From Variovorax boronicumulans (GTDB taxonomy: Bacteria > Pseudomonadota > Gammaproteobacteria > Burkholderiales > Burkholderiaceae_C): a stretch of 64,000 nt of DNA. Below the pieces are notes generated by a model. The model was not told the origin of the DNA, did no database searches, and saw only the letters and a program-made list of their open reading frames with translations. The DNA lies in the NCBI RefSeq assembly GCF_019352895.1, contig NZ_JAAAFX010000014.1:510790-574789 (forward strand), in the 5' to 3' direction. Of the stretch, positions 26,287 to 37,500 are shown in pieces. A program made the translations under genes and the position numbers. Position 1 is the stretch's first letter; each line of letters starts with the position of its first letter.

Positions 26287-28305
26287 TCAGAGGCGTGCGG
26301 CGCTCGGCGCCAACGGCAGCGTCAGCCGGAACACCGAGCCCTGCGGCCCGCTGGCCGCCAACACCACCTCGCCGCCGTGCCGGCGGGCGATCTCGCGCAC
26401 CAGGTAGAGCCCCAGGCCCGAGCCGCTCGTGGCGAGCGCGGTCCGGCCGCGGTAGAACTTGTCGAAGATCCGGTCCTGCTCGGGCTGCGCAATGCCGGGG
26501 CCCTGGTCGCGCACCTCGGCCCAGGCCATGCCGTCGTGTGCGGACAGCGTCACCGTCACGTCCCGGTCCGCGGGCGAGTATTTCAACGCGTTCTGCGCCA
26601 GGTTCTGCAAGGCCACCGCGAGCAGCGAGCGGTCGGCGCGCACGTGCAGCGTCTGCGCCGGGGCCTCGAGGTGCAGCCGGTCCTCGGACTGCCGGCCCGG
26701 CATCTCGAGCGTTTCCTGCGCCAGGGCCCGCAGGTCGACCGTCTCGGGGTTCAGCCCCATGTCCGGCGCCTGCATCCGGTCCTCGGTGAGGAAGTTCTCG
26801 ATCAGGTCCGACAGCCGCGCCACCGCGCGGCGGATCTTGGTGGTGCGCAACTGGATCGGGGGCACGCTGGCCACCAGGTCGATCGAGCCCGCGGCGGCAT
26901 CGATCACCGCCAGCGGCGTGCGGAATTCGTGCGAGGCCATGGCCACGAACTGGCGCTGCTGCGCCACGGCCTTGCGCTCGGTTTCCAGCGCGCTCTGCAG
27001 GCCGAGCTCGGCTTGACGCCGGCGCGCCACCTCGTCCACCAGCTGGGCATTGCTCTGTGCGAGTTCCTGCGTGCGCAATCGGACCTTGTGCTCCAGCTCG
27101 CGCTCGGCGCGCAAGGCATCGTCCAGCGCACGCTGGCGGATCCCGTGCAGTTCCCGTTCGGTGCGTCGGGTGCGTTCGATCACCATGATCGTCAGCAGCA
27201 GCATGAAGAGGATGCGCAAGGCCAGCCAGGCCAGGCCCGGTCCTTCACCGTGGTTCGGCGTGAACCAGCCGAGCCACAGCACCCGTGCCAGGATCGTGAC
27301 CAGTGCGGGCACCAGCATCACGGCCGCCGGCAGCCACAGCTGGCGCTGGCCGCGCGCTGCGAGCAGCCAGGCGACGACGCCGATGCCGCCAGCGGCCCAG
27401 GCGCACGTCAGCAGGGCCATGGCGTACTCGACCCGCTCGAAGTGGCCCGACACGGCCGCGACCATCGCCAGCGCGTTGACCCACAGCACGGCATGGCACA
27501 CCAGGGCGAACCCCGGCGCGTGGCGCCGAAACTCGAACAGCCGCAGCACGAACAGCGCCGTCGTCGCCTGGAAGAAATACTGCGCCGTGCCCTGCAGGTC
27601 GGTGTCGAGCCCGGTCTCCACGCCGCTCAGCCATGGGGCCAGCTGGCAGACATGCAGCAGCGTGGCCGCGAACATCAACAAGGCGAACCGCAGGTGCAGT
27701 TCGTCCTTGAGCCAGCGCCAGAGGATCAGGTTGATCATCAGCAGCGTCAGCGCCACGCCCAGGCTCACGCTCAGGTAGAGCCCGAGCTTGCGCTGCTGGA
27801 AGTCGAAGCCCGAGGCCTGCAGCAGCGAGAGATGGCCGGCGGTGCTCAGGCCGTCGAGCCGCAGGTAGTAGGTCGTGGGCTCGGTCTGCAGTGCCAGCGC
27901 GAACATGAGTTCGGTGCTGGCGAAGCGCCAGTTCAGCGGGTACTCGCGGCCGCTGCGGCCGACCATCGGCTCGGCAGGTCCGGCGCGCGCGTACAGCGTG
28001 ACCTCGCCCGGCTGTGCGAGCCGCAGGTGCAGCATCCAGTCCGCGGGCGCATCGGGCGTGCGCGACAGGCTGAAGCGCAGCCAGCACACCGACCCGCCGC
28101 GGCAGTCCAGCGCCTGCTTGGCCGGCACACGCTCGAAGGCCGCGTCGCGGGCACCGGACAGCACCTGCGCTTCGCTCGCCGGGCCTGCAGGGGCGCGCAA
28201 CACCTGCAGCGTGGCATCGAGGGGAAAGGCGCCGGCCAGCCCCTGCGAGGCATCGACGACGAAGGCGCGCGCGGGCAGGCCGCAGCCCAGCCAGAGCAGC
28301 AGCAC
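26287..28305 (-). CDS. Sensor histidine kinase with 7TM-DISM sensor
   Basis: Membrane histidine kinase of about 672 residues. An N-terminal periplasmic all-beta domain (7TMR-DISMED2-like) is followed by seven transmembrane helices (about 170-385), a coiled coil, HisKA with ASHEFRTPL (phosphorylatable H459) and an HATPase with NLAQNALKYS, DQGPGI and GSGLGLYLV. The sensor type is thought to bind carbohydrate-like or lipid ligands. The start is uncertain: GTG 28305 truncates the hydrophobic signal, and the frame runs further upstream without ATG, GTG or TTG. No cognate full response regulator is adjacent; the receiver-like protein at 25655 is nearest. Confidence 0.85.
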   Translation of the reverse strand: MLLLWLGCGLPARAFVVDASQGLAGAFPLDATLQVLRAPAGPASEAQVLSGARDAAFERVPAKQALDCRGGSVCWLRFSLSRTPDAPADWMLHLRLAQPGEVTLYARAGPAEPMVGRSGREYPLNWRFASTELMFALALQTEPTTYYLRLDGLSTAGHLSLLQASGFDFQQRKLGLYLSVSLGVALTLLMINLILWRWLKDELHLRFALLMFAATLLHVCQLAPWLSGVETGLDTDLQGTAQYFFQATTALFVLRLFEFRRHAPGFALVCHAVLWVNALAMVAAVSGHFERVEYAMALLTCAWAAGGIGVVAWLLAARGQRQLWLPAAVMLVPALVTILARVLWLGWFTPNHGEGPGLAWLALRILFMLLLTIMVIERTRRTERELHGIRQRALDDALRAERELEHKVRLRTQELAQSNAQLVDEVARRRQAELGLQSALETERKAVAQQRQFVAMASHEFRTPLAVIDAAAGSIDLVASVPPIQLRTTKIRRAVARLSDLIENFLTEDRMQAPDMGLNPETVDLRALAQETLEMPGRQSEDRLHLEAPAQTLHVRADRSLLAVALQNLAQNALKYSPADRDVTVTLSAHDGMAWAEVRDQGPGIAQPEQDRIFDKFYRGRTALATSGSGLGLYLVREIARRHGGEVVLAASGPQGSVFRLTLPLAPSAARL

Positions 28306-28526
28306 GCAGAAGACAGCAGGAAGCCACCGGGGAGGCGTCGGGGGCAGGCGATAGGCGTCGATGGAAATTCCCCCGGGGGCGGGTGGTCGGGACTCACGCG
28401 ATTTTCACATCTGAGCGCGACGCGACCCCGTCATGCGGCGGACATCCGCGAACGCCAGACTTGCAGCCTGCATCGGGCGGCCCGCCGTGGGCCGCGTCCG
28501 ATGCGCAGTCCCGAAAGGACATGCCC

Positions 28527-29141
28527 ATGCACGAAGGCGAACGGCTCAACACCTGCACGCACGCGCTCGGCCTGCTGCTGGCGCTGGGCGCGGCGGTGGT
28601 GCTGGTCGGCGAGGCCGCGGCCTCGGACGATGCCTGGCGGGTGGCGAGCTTCAGCGTGTTCGCCGCCGCGATGGTGGCGCTCTACACCGCGTCGACGCTG
28701 TTCCACGGCACGCGCGGCCGCGCCAAGGCGGCCTGGGCCCGCGCCGACCATTGCGCGATCTACCTGATGATCGCCGGCACCTACACGCCGCTGGCGCTGG
28801 TCGCGCTGCGCGGCGTTTGGGGCTGGGGCCTGTTCGCCGCGGTCTGGGCCGCGGCGCTGTACGGCGTGGCGCGCGAACTGCTGCCGCCGCGCGAGCGGCC
28901 GCCGGCGGTCGCGCTCTATGTGCTGATGGGCTGGGTCGGCCTCGCGGCCGTGCTGCCCATCGTCGAGCGCTTTCCCGCCGCCGGCCTGCCGTGGCTGCTG
29001 GCCGGCGCCTTGCTCTACACCGGTGGCGTGCTCTTCTATGCGCGCGACGGCCGCTGGCGCCATGCGCATGGGGTCTGGCACCTGTTCGTGCTGGGCGGCA
29101 GCGCGAGCCACTGCATCGCGCTGCGCTCGCTGCTGGCCTGA
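28527..29141 (+). CDS. Hemolysin III family (TrhA/YqfA-like) membrane protein
   Basis: Seven-transmembrane protein of 204 residues of the PAQR/HlyIII superfamily. Motifs include STLFHGTRG near residue 60, RADHCAIYLMIAGTYTPL near 80, and HAHGVWHLFVLGGSASH at the C-terminus, whose His and Ser residues form the predicted metal site. Bacterial members influence membrane fluidity and energetics; haemolysis is not general. The ATG at 28527 is chosen because AAAGGA (28514-28519) is 7 bases upstream; ATG 28521 is too close. Confidence 0.9.
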   Translation: MHEGERLNTCTHALGLLLALGAAVVLVGEAAASDDAWRVASFSVFAAAMVALYTASTLFHGTRGRAKAAWARADHCAIYLMIAGTYTPLALVALRGVWGWGLFAAVWAAALYGVARELLPPRERPPAVALYVLMGWVGLAAVLPIVERFPAAGLPWLLAGALLYTGGVLFYARDGRWRHAHGVWHLFVLGGSASHCIALRSLLA

Positions 29142-29163
29142 GGTGTGGGCTGCGGTCCGGCGC

Positions 29164-30198
29164 TCAGAGGCCGGCCAGGCGGCGCGTCATCTCGGCGGCC
29201 GCAATCGCGCGGCAGCCGCTCGCGTTCTGGCCCGACCACAGCGTGGAGAAGTCGTCGCGGCCCCGCTTCTCGGCCGCGGCCTTGAGCGGCGCGAGCGCTG
29301 CCGTGGCCAGCGGGAAGGCGGGCGGCGCATCGCTGAGCGGCCCCAGCGCATCGAGCAGGCGGTTGCGCATGCCGCGCGCCGGCCGGCCGGTGATCAGGTT
29401 GGTCAGCACCGTGTGCTCGGCCCGCCGGCTCTGCAGGGCGGCGCGGTGCAGCGCGGTGGTCGTGGCTTCGGGGCACAGCATGTAGCTGGTGCCGACCTGC
29501 ACGCCGGCCGCGCCCAGCGCCATGGCCGCGGCCACGCCCTGCGCGTCGGCGATGCCGCCGGCCGCGATCACCGGCAGCTTCACCGCCTGCACGACCTGCG
29601 GCAGCAGCGCGAAGGTGCCGATCTGCGTGGAGAGGTCGTCGCCGAGGAAGATGCCGCGGTGGCCGCCGGCCTCCAGGCCCTGCGCGATCACCGCGTCGGC
29701 GCCGTGCGCCTCGAGCCAGCGCGCTTCTTCCACCGTGGTGGCCGACGACAGCACCTTGGCGCCCCAGCCCTTGACGCGCGCCATCAGCGCGGCCGAGGGC
29801 AGGCCGAAATGGAAGCTCACGACCGGCGGACGGAAGGGCGCGATCAGCTCGGCGATGGCCTCGCTGAAGGGCGCGCGCCCGCCGCCCTCGGGGATGGTGG
29901 CGGGGTCGATGCCGTACTCGGCGTAGAAGGGCGCGAGCGCCGCGCGCCACCGGGCTTCGCGCGCGGCATCGGGCACGGGCGGCGTGTGGCAGAAGAAGTT
30001 GAGGTTCCAGGGACGCGTGGTCTGCGCCGTGATCGCCTGCAGTTCGCTGCGCAACGTCTCTGGCGTGAGCATGGCGCAGGGCAGAGAACCCAGTCCACCG
30101 GCGTTCGACACCGCCACCGCCATGGCGCTGCCCTGCACGCCCGCCATCGGGGCCTGGACGATCGGCAGGTCGATGCCGAAGAGCTCGCGGATGTTCAT
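29164..30198 (-). CDS. Nitronate monooxygenase family flavoprotein
   Basis: FMN-dependent TIM-barrel enzyme of 344 residues, related to 2-nitropropane dioxygenase. It begins LFGIDLPIVQAPMAGVQG, with GLEAGGHRG and PVIAAGGIAD as FMN phosphate-binding loops. It would oxidise nitronates such as propionate-3-nitronate. The ATG at 30198 overlaps the folA stop as ATGA, so it is co-translated with folA, an arrangement without an obvious metabolic link. Confidence 0.9.
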   Translation of the reverse strand: MNIRELFGIDLPIVQAPMAGVQGSAMAVAVSNAGGLGSLPCAMLTPETLRSELQAITAQTTRPWNLNFFCHTPPVPDAAREARWRAALAPFYAEYGIDPATIPEGGGRAPFSEAIAELIAPFRPPVVSFHFGLPSAALMARVKGWGAKVLSSATTVEEARWLEAHGADAVIAQGLEAGGHRGIFLGDDLSTQIGTFALLPQVVQAVKLPVIAAGGIADAQGVAAAMALGAAGVQVGTSYMLCPEATTTALHRAALQSRRAEHTVLTNLITGRPARGMRNRLLDALGPLSDAPPAFPLATAALAPLKAAAEKRGRDDFSTLWSGQNASGCRAIAAAEMTRRLAGL

Positions 30199-30686
30199 GC
30201 GTCGCTCCTTTCGAGCGTCACGAAGCTGAAGGGCAGACCGGTGCTCGACACATGGCTTTCGCGTGCGCTCTCGCGCCAGCCGGCGCCCAGCGAGGGCGCG
30301 TGCGCATCGCCCTCGAAGTCGCGTGCGATCTCGGTCACCACGGCGCGCTGCGCCAACGCCGCGGCGTCGGCATAGATCTGCGCGCCGCCGATCACCCACA
30401 CCTCGGCCGCGTCCGCGGACAGCGCGATCGCCTGGCCCAGGTCGGCCGCTCGCTCGGCGCCCGCGGCCTGCCAGCCGGTCTGGCGCGTCAGCACGATGTT
30501 GCGCCGACCCGGCAGGGGACGGAACTTCGGCGGCAGCGAATCCCAGGTCTTGCGGCCCATCAGCACCGGGCAACCGGCCGTCATGCGCTTGAAGTGCGCC
30601 ATGTCCTCCGGCAGGTGCCAGGGCAGGGCGTTGTCCTTGCCGATCACGCCGTTGGCGGCGCGTGCATAGATCAGGTTGAGGCGCAT
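30195..30686 (-). CDS. folA: Dihydrofolate reductase
   Basis: NADPH-dependent reduction of dihydrofolate to tetrahydrofolate; 163 residues, usual length. Motifs are NGVIGKDNALPWHLPEDMAHFK, VLMGRKTWDSLP, GRRNIVLTR and VIGGAQIY. The ATG at 30686 begins MRLNLIYARAANG; an upstream extension of the frame lacks similarity to the family. It precedes the nitronate monooxygenase with a four-base overlap. The partner gene thyA lies 22 kb upstream on the same strand, beyond the adhesin region. Confidence 0.95.
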   Translation of the reverse strand: MRLNLIYARAANGVIGKDNALPWHLPEDMAHFKRMTAGCPVLMGRKTWDSLPPKFRPLPGRRNIVLTRQTGWQAAGAERAADLGQAIALSADAAEVWVIGGAQIYADAAALAQRAVVTEIARDFEGDAHAPSLGAGWRESARESHVSSTGLPFSFVTLERSDA

Positions 30687-31556
30687 GGGCGGAGGGCTGA
30701 AGGTGGGAGCGTTGGGGAGGCCCGCGGCGCTGCATCGGCAGGGCGGTCCGCGAACGTGGGAGGACGGGTGTGCGCCTGGATTATCCCCGTCGGCCGGCGT
30801 GCGGGGGCGCCAGCGCGCCGGAGCGCGGCCCCTGCCCGATGCCATGGCCTGGGCTCCGGGAGCGCGTGTTTTCAATGAATTAAACCCTTTCGTTTTAATT
30901 GAATTGAAATTAAGTCATTGGTGCTTGGATCGGTAAAGGCCTGGGGTGCCGTTCTTTTTTACGTTTATGCCTCTCGTGCCAATGACGGGGGAGTCCGCCC
31001 CGTTGCGTTGCGCTGTGCTGAAAAGTTCATCAGTTTTAAGAAAAATGGGTGCGAATCGCTGCACAAGGATATTCAAATATTGGGGGCCTAATGCCGTATG
31101 GCGCCAAGGTCATGAATCGGCGGTTGGCTTTATTTTCAGGTGGCGGCGGCCTGTCCCTCAGCCGGTGCGCGCACCGGTTCGGCAGGCCGGGGCCGCGCGC
31201 GCGGTACTGGGTAGAGGGGCCGCCTTCAAAGCGATATTTCCCTCTGAAAGAGGCGAAAAAAACACACGATCCGGCGCGCATCGGACCCGGCGTGCCGAGG
31301 CTCGGAAGAGTGGGCCGAGCCTCCATTCCAAGGTGTCCCCAATGCGTGCTCCGCGGCGTGCATTTGCGCATGCGTGTGCGCACCTTTCATATTCACTGTT
31401 CCCTAAATTCATGTTCTGGAAAGTTCCCCTCCACTAAAGTTCGCAGTCAAACCTTTTTGAAAATTCGTTGACGAATGTGGGGCTCAAGCTTCTTTGTCAA
31501 TCTATTGGTTTAAAGATATTCACTGCTGGATTTGATTAATCTTCGAGGGACATGAA
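30687..31556. other. Long non-coding stretch upstream of the adhesin
   Basis: 870 bases of lower GC content with no convincing gene. An AT-rich imperfect stem, AATTAAAC (30878-30885) with GTTTTAATT (30892-30900), lies near folA. The last 150 bases are the probable promoter region of the adhesin. Such a long leader is unusual in this compact window and may hold regulatory sites or an unrecognised small RNA. Confidence 0.45.
31494..31522 (+). promoter_or_regulatory. Candidate adhesin promoter
   Basis: TTGTCA (31494-31499), 17 bases, TATTCA (31517-31522). It would start transcription near 31529, about 28 bases before the ATG. The ribosome site GAGGGA is at 31545-31550. Promoter call by eye; ribosome site clear. 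Confidence 0.35.
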
Positions 31557-34500
31557 ATGAACAAGTCATACAAGACCATCTGGAACGAGTCGCTGGGCGC
31601 TTGGGTCGCTGCCTCCGAGCTGGCGACCGGTCGAAGCAAATCCAGCCGGAGCCGAAAGGCCACCCGGGCGGTGCTGGCGGCGGGCATCCTGCTGCAGGCG
31701 GGGGTGATGGCGCCCTCGGTGGCGGTGGCGGGGGAGTTGGACGGTGGCACCGTCGCCAGCAAGAACCAGCAGCTGGCCTATGGTCCCGATTCGGAGGTCC
31801 TTGGCATCGGCCCGGGGGTCGCCATCGGCAGCAATGCCTCGGTTTTTGCGAACAATGCCATTGCCATTGGTTTCAATGTGCGCGCCAACTCGGCTGCATC
31901 CATCGTGATGGGGAACGACCTCACCCTGGACAGGGAGTCGGGTGGTTCAGCTGTCTTTCGGCCCGGCGGGGCGGCGCCCTCGACCCTCTCGCCGGTCACC
32001 AAGTCGCAGGACAGCTTCGTCTTCATCAACGGGCGCAACACGGTCACCAACAGTTCGCAGGGGGTGGCGATTGCCGGGACGCTCACCAATGCAGGGGGGG
32101 GGTCGCCATTGGGGAGGAAACCCTGGTGACGCAGGTTGGTGGGATTGCCATCGGTCAAACTGCGCAAGCGCAGGGATTGTGGTCCATCGGCTTGGGCCGT
32201 GACTCCCTGGCATCGAAAGCGCAAGCTGTAGCGCTTGGACCCCAGAGCACGGCTTCTGGCGCACAGAGCGTGGCCGTCGGGATGAATTCGAAGGCCTCGA
32301 ACACCAACGCACTGGCGGCAGGCAACACCGCCAATGCCGCCGGCAACAGTGCCTTGGCGGTCGGCGCGAACACCCTTGCCAGCCTTGCCAACACGGTGGC
32401 GGTCGGCAACAACGCCAGGGCAACCGGCGGCAATGCGCTCTCTGTTGGCAACGCCTCCGCGGCGTCCGGCACCGACTCCACGGCAGCAGGCCCCAGTGCC
32501 GCGGCTTCGGGCGGGCAGAGCGTGGCCGTGGGCGTGAACTCGACGGCGTCCAACACCAGCGCGGTCGCAGCAGGCAATGGCGCCACTGCATCCGGCAACA
32601 GCGCCGTGGCCGTGGGGGCCGCCGCGCAGGCGACCAATGACTACGCATCGGCCGTCGGCCCCACCGCCACCGCTTCAGGCGTGCAGAGCCTGGCGGTCGG
32701 CTACCTGAGCAAAGCGACCAACCTCAATACGGTCGCCTTGGGAACGGGCGCCAACGCGGGCGGCAGTTCGGCGGTCTCCATTGGCGACGGCTCGCAGGCC
32801 GCGGGCACGCAGGCCGTGGGCGTGGGCTATTTCAGCAAGGTCAGCGGCAACAACTCGGGCGCGATCGGCACCAACAACACCGTCGCGGCCAACAACGCCT
32901 TTGTGATGGGCAACAACATCTCGGTCGGCGCCGGCCTGGCCGGCACCGTGGTGCTCGGCAACGGCTCGGCCGCCGTGGCCGCGGCGCCCGTGACCAACGT
33001 CGTCCTCAACGGCACCACCTACAACTTCGCCGGCACCGCGCCTGCCAGCACGGTCAGCGTGGGGGCGGCGGGGACGGAGCGCCAGATCACCAACGTGGCG
33101 GCAGGCCGCGTGAACGGCAGCAGCACCGATGCGGTCAATGGCAGCCAGTTGAATGCGACCAACCTGGCGGTGACCAATCTCGCGACCAACGGTGTGCCCA
33201 CCAAGTACTTCAATGCCAACTCGAGCGGCGCGGACAGCGTGCCCACGGGCGCCAACAGCATCGCCATCGGGCCGGATGCCGTGTCGGGGGGGGCGAACTC
33301 CATGGCCGCAGGTCAGGGCGCGCGATCCGCCGGGCAGCTTGCGGTAGCTGTCGGCCCCAATGCCAACGCCAGTGCCTTCGGTGCCAGCGCCCTGGGCGTG
33401 AACAGCAAGGCCATTGGCGGCAGTGCCACGGCCCTGGGCAACAGCGCCGTTGCAGCCGGTAACAGCGCAGCGGCCTTGGGCGAAGGCTCCAACGCAACGG
33501 GCACCAACGCGGTGGCCGTGGGTGCCAGCGCCAAGGCGAGCAGTGACTACGCGCTGGCCGTCGGCCCCAGTGCCAATGCCAGTGCCTTCGGTGCCAGCGC
33601 CATGGGCGTCAACAGCAAGGCCACTGGCAACAGTGCTGTCGCTCTGGGCAATGGTGCGAGTGCGTCCAATACCAACGCCATGGCCCTGGGCACCAGCGCC
33701 GTCGCATCCGGCGCCAGCGCATTGACCGCGGGCGAAAGCAGCACGGCCACCGGCAGCCGGTCCGCAGCCTTCGGCAACACCGCCAGAGCGCTGGCTGACG
33801 ACACGCTGGCCGCCGGCTCGAGCGCCAATGCGTCAGGTCTTCAGAGCGTGGCGATCGGCTTTCTGACGACGGCCACCAAAACCAATGCGGTGGCGTTGGG
33901 AGCGAGTGCCGATGCGACCGGTGCCGCTGCGATCGCCGTAGGTGCGGGTGCGGGTGCTTCGGGTGGCACCAGCGCTGCCTTCGGGGTCAACAGCGTCGCC
34001 TCCGGCGACCAGAGTGTGGCGGTCGGCTCCAATGCCAATGCCAGTGCCTTCGGTGCCAGCGCCATGGGCGTCAACAGCAAGGCCACGGGGGGCAGTGCCA
34101 CCGCCCTGGGCAACAGCGCCGTTGCAGCGGGTAACAGCGCCGCGGCCTTGGGCGAAAGTGCCAACGCAACGGGCACCAACGCCGTGGCCGTGGGTGCCAG
34201 CGCCAAGGCGAGCAGCGACTACGCGCTGGCCGTCGGCTCCACCTCCAATGCGTCCGGCTTGCAGAGCCTGGCGGTCGGTTATCTGAGCAAGGCGTCCAAC
34301 GCCAATGCGGTGGCGGTGGGACCGAACGCCAAGGCTTCCGGTGCCACCAGCGCTGCGCTGGGGGGAAACAGCGCGGCTTCAGGCGACCAGAGCGTGGCGC
34401 TCGGCGCCAATGCCAATGCCAATGGCTTCGGTGCCAGCGCCCTGGGCGTCAACAGCAACGCCATTGGCGGCAGCGCCACCGCCCTGGGCAACAGCGCCAG

Positions 34501-37500
34501 TGCAGCCGGCAACAGCACGGTGGCCTTGGGCGAAAGCGCCAAGACGAGCAGCAACTTCGCGCTGGCCGCCGGCGCCTCCTCCAATGCGTCGGGCCTGCAG
34601 AGCCTGGCGGTCGGTTACCTGAGCAAGGCTTCCAACACCAATGCGGTGGCGGTGGGTGCGGGCGCCAATGCGGCCGGCAGCAGCGGGGTCAGCGTGGGCG
34701 CGAACTCCGCCGCCCGCCTCGACAACGCGGTGGCCGTGGGCAATAACGCCAACGCCGCGGGCAGCAACTCCTCAGCGCTCGGCAATGCCTCCGCGGCGTC
34801 CGGCGCCGACGCGCTCGCAGCCGGCGCCAGTTCCACGGCCTCCGGCGCGCAGAGCGTGGCAGTGGGCATCAACTCGAAGGCGTCCAACACCAGCGCGCTG
34901 GCCTTGGGCAACAATGCCTTGGCATCGGGCACGCAGTCGATCGCCATCGGCAACGGCGCGCAGGCCACGGGCACGCAGTCGTTGAGCGTGGGCACGGGCA
35001 ACAAGGTCAGTGGCAACAACTCGGGTGCCTTCGGCGACCCGAACACTGTGACCGGCGCGGGCTCGTATGCGTTCGGCAACAACAACACCATCGCGGCCGA
35101 CAGGGCCTTCGTGATGGGCAACAACGTCTCGGTCGGCTCCAGCCTGACCGGCGCCGTGGTGCTGGGCGATGGCTCGGCGGCCGTGGCTGCCCAGGCGACC
35201 ACGGGCACGACGATCAATGGCATCGGCTACGCCTTCGCGGGCACCGCACCCACCAGCACGGTGAGCGTGGGCGCTGCCAATGCGGAACGCCAGATCACCA
35301 ACGTGGCCGCGGGCCGGCTGAGCGGCACCAGCACCGATGCGGTCAACGGCAGCCAGCTGTTCGCGACCAACCAGGCGGTGAACAAGCTCGTGACCAACGG
35401 CGCGCCGACCAAGTACTTCAAGGTTAATTCGGTGGAGGCCGACAGCGTTGCGGCGGGTGCGGAGAGCGTGGCCATCGGGCCGAAGGCTGTGGCCGGTAGC
35501 CAAAATTCCATCGCGATGGGCAACAACGCCAATGCCAACGGCATCGGGGATGTGGCCATCGGGGCCAACAGCACTGCGGCCAATGGGGTGATCTCTGGAA
35601 CGGGGCAGTTGCTTCGAGGTGTGGCCATTGGTGAAAACAGCAGCGCAGCCGGCGGTGTGGCCGTGGGCGAGAAAGCCAATGCGGGGCTGGGTTCCACTGC
35701 GCTCGGCAATGGTTCTGTGGCAGCGAACGGCGGGATTGCGCTGGGGGTAAGGACGGATGCGCCAACCAGCGCTATGGGGACCTACTCGGTCGCTGTGGGC
35801 ATACTCGCCAATGCAAGCGGCGATCAAAGTATGGCGGTCGGCGCCGCGAGTGTGGCTTCGGGCGACTTTTCGCTCGCTGCCGGCTCCGGTTCCATAGCTT
35901 CTGGTAACCGATCAGCCGCTGTTGGCGTGAACGCCAATGCCTCTGGTCTCAGTGGCCTTGCGGCGGGTGATCGGGCCAGTGCATCCGGTGTCGGTGCCGT
36001 TGCGGTCGGTTTTCTTTCGAATGCCAGCGCCGAAGGATCCGTGGCTCTTGGGGCAGTCAACGCCGTCAGCGGAGAAAGCTCCAGCGCCGTCGGGAACCTG
36101 AACAACGTTTCGGGCAACAACGCTGCTGCGCTGGGCTACCAGAACAACGTGGCATCGAACAACGCCTTCGTGCTGGGCAACAACGTCACGGTCGGCACCG
36201 GCCTGGACGGCGCCGTGGTGCTGGGCAACAACTCGAAGGTGGCGGCGGCGCAGGCCACCACGGGCACGACGATCAACGGCAAGGCCTACACCTTTGCGGG
36301 TACGACGCCCGCCGCGGGCGATGTGGTCAGCGTGGGTGCAGTGGGTGCGGAGCGCCAGATCACCAACGTGGCCGCAGGCCGCGTGACCGCGGGCAGCACG
36401 GATGCGGTCAACGGCAGCCAGCTGTACGCAACCAACACCGAGCTGAGCAACGTCGGCGCGGTGGTGACCAACATCACCAATGGTGGCGGCATCAAGTACT
36501 TCCGTGCGCAATCGACCGCGGCGGACAGCCTGGCGTTGGGCACGGACAGCGTGGCGGTCGGGCCGCGGTCTGTGGCCAGCGGGACGGATTCGATCGCCAT
36601 GGGCACCAATGCCAATGCCAGTGCCTTCGGTACCACCGCTCTGGGCGTCAACAGCAACGCCACCGGCGGCAGTGCCACCGCGCTGGGCAACAGCGCCACG
36701 GCCAGTGCCAGCAGCACAGTGGCCGTGGGTGAAAACGCCAAGGCGAGCAGCAACTTCGCGCTGGCGGCCGGCGCCTCGGCCAATGCATCGGGCCAGCAGA
36801 GCGTGGCGGTCGGTTACCTGAGCAAGGCTTCCAATACCAATGCGGTGGCGGTGGGTAGGGGGGCCAACGCCTCCGGCGCCACCAGCGCTGCGTTCGGGGG
36901 CAACAGCGCGGCTGAGGGCGACCAGAGCGTGGCGCTCGGCGCCAATGCCAATGCCAGTGCTTTCGGTGCCAGCGCCGTGGGTGTCAATGCCAAGGCTTCT
37001 GGTGGGTCTTCGATCGCCATGGGAAACGGCGCGAATGCGTCCAACAACAGCGCCATGGCCATGGGCACCAACGCCAATGCATCCGGTAACAGCTCAACGG
37101 CTTTGGGCGAAAGCAGCAATTCAACCGGTCTCAGGGCAGCGGCCTTGGGCAATAGCGCCAGGGCGCTGGCTGACGATGCACTGGCAGCCGGCTCCAGCTC
37201 CGTGGCCTCGGGCGAAAAGAGCGTCGCCGTGGGCTTCAACTCGAAGGCGTCCAACGCCAGCGCGCTGGCCTTCGGCAACAATGCCATGGCATCGGGCACG
37301 CAGTCGATCGCCATCGGCAATGGATCGCAGGCCACGGGCACGCAGTCGTTGAGCGTGGGCACGGGGAACGTTGTCAGCGGCAACAACTCGGGTGCCTTCG
37401 GCGACCCGAACACCGTGACTGGCGCGGGCTCGTACGCCTTCGGCAACAACAACACCGTCGCGGCCGACAGGGCCTTCGTGATGGGCAACAACGTCTCGGT

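Noticed and set aside
26377-28767. 796-codon open frame antisense to the histidine kinase
   Set aside because: The sense strand encodes a complete kinase with H, N and G boxes; the antisense product is Gln/Arg/His-rich without motifs.
30878-30900. AT-rich stem as a terminator
   Set aside because: Weak all-AT stem with a bulge, no T tail in either useful direction, and upstream of the folA start rather than after a gene.
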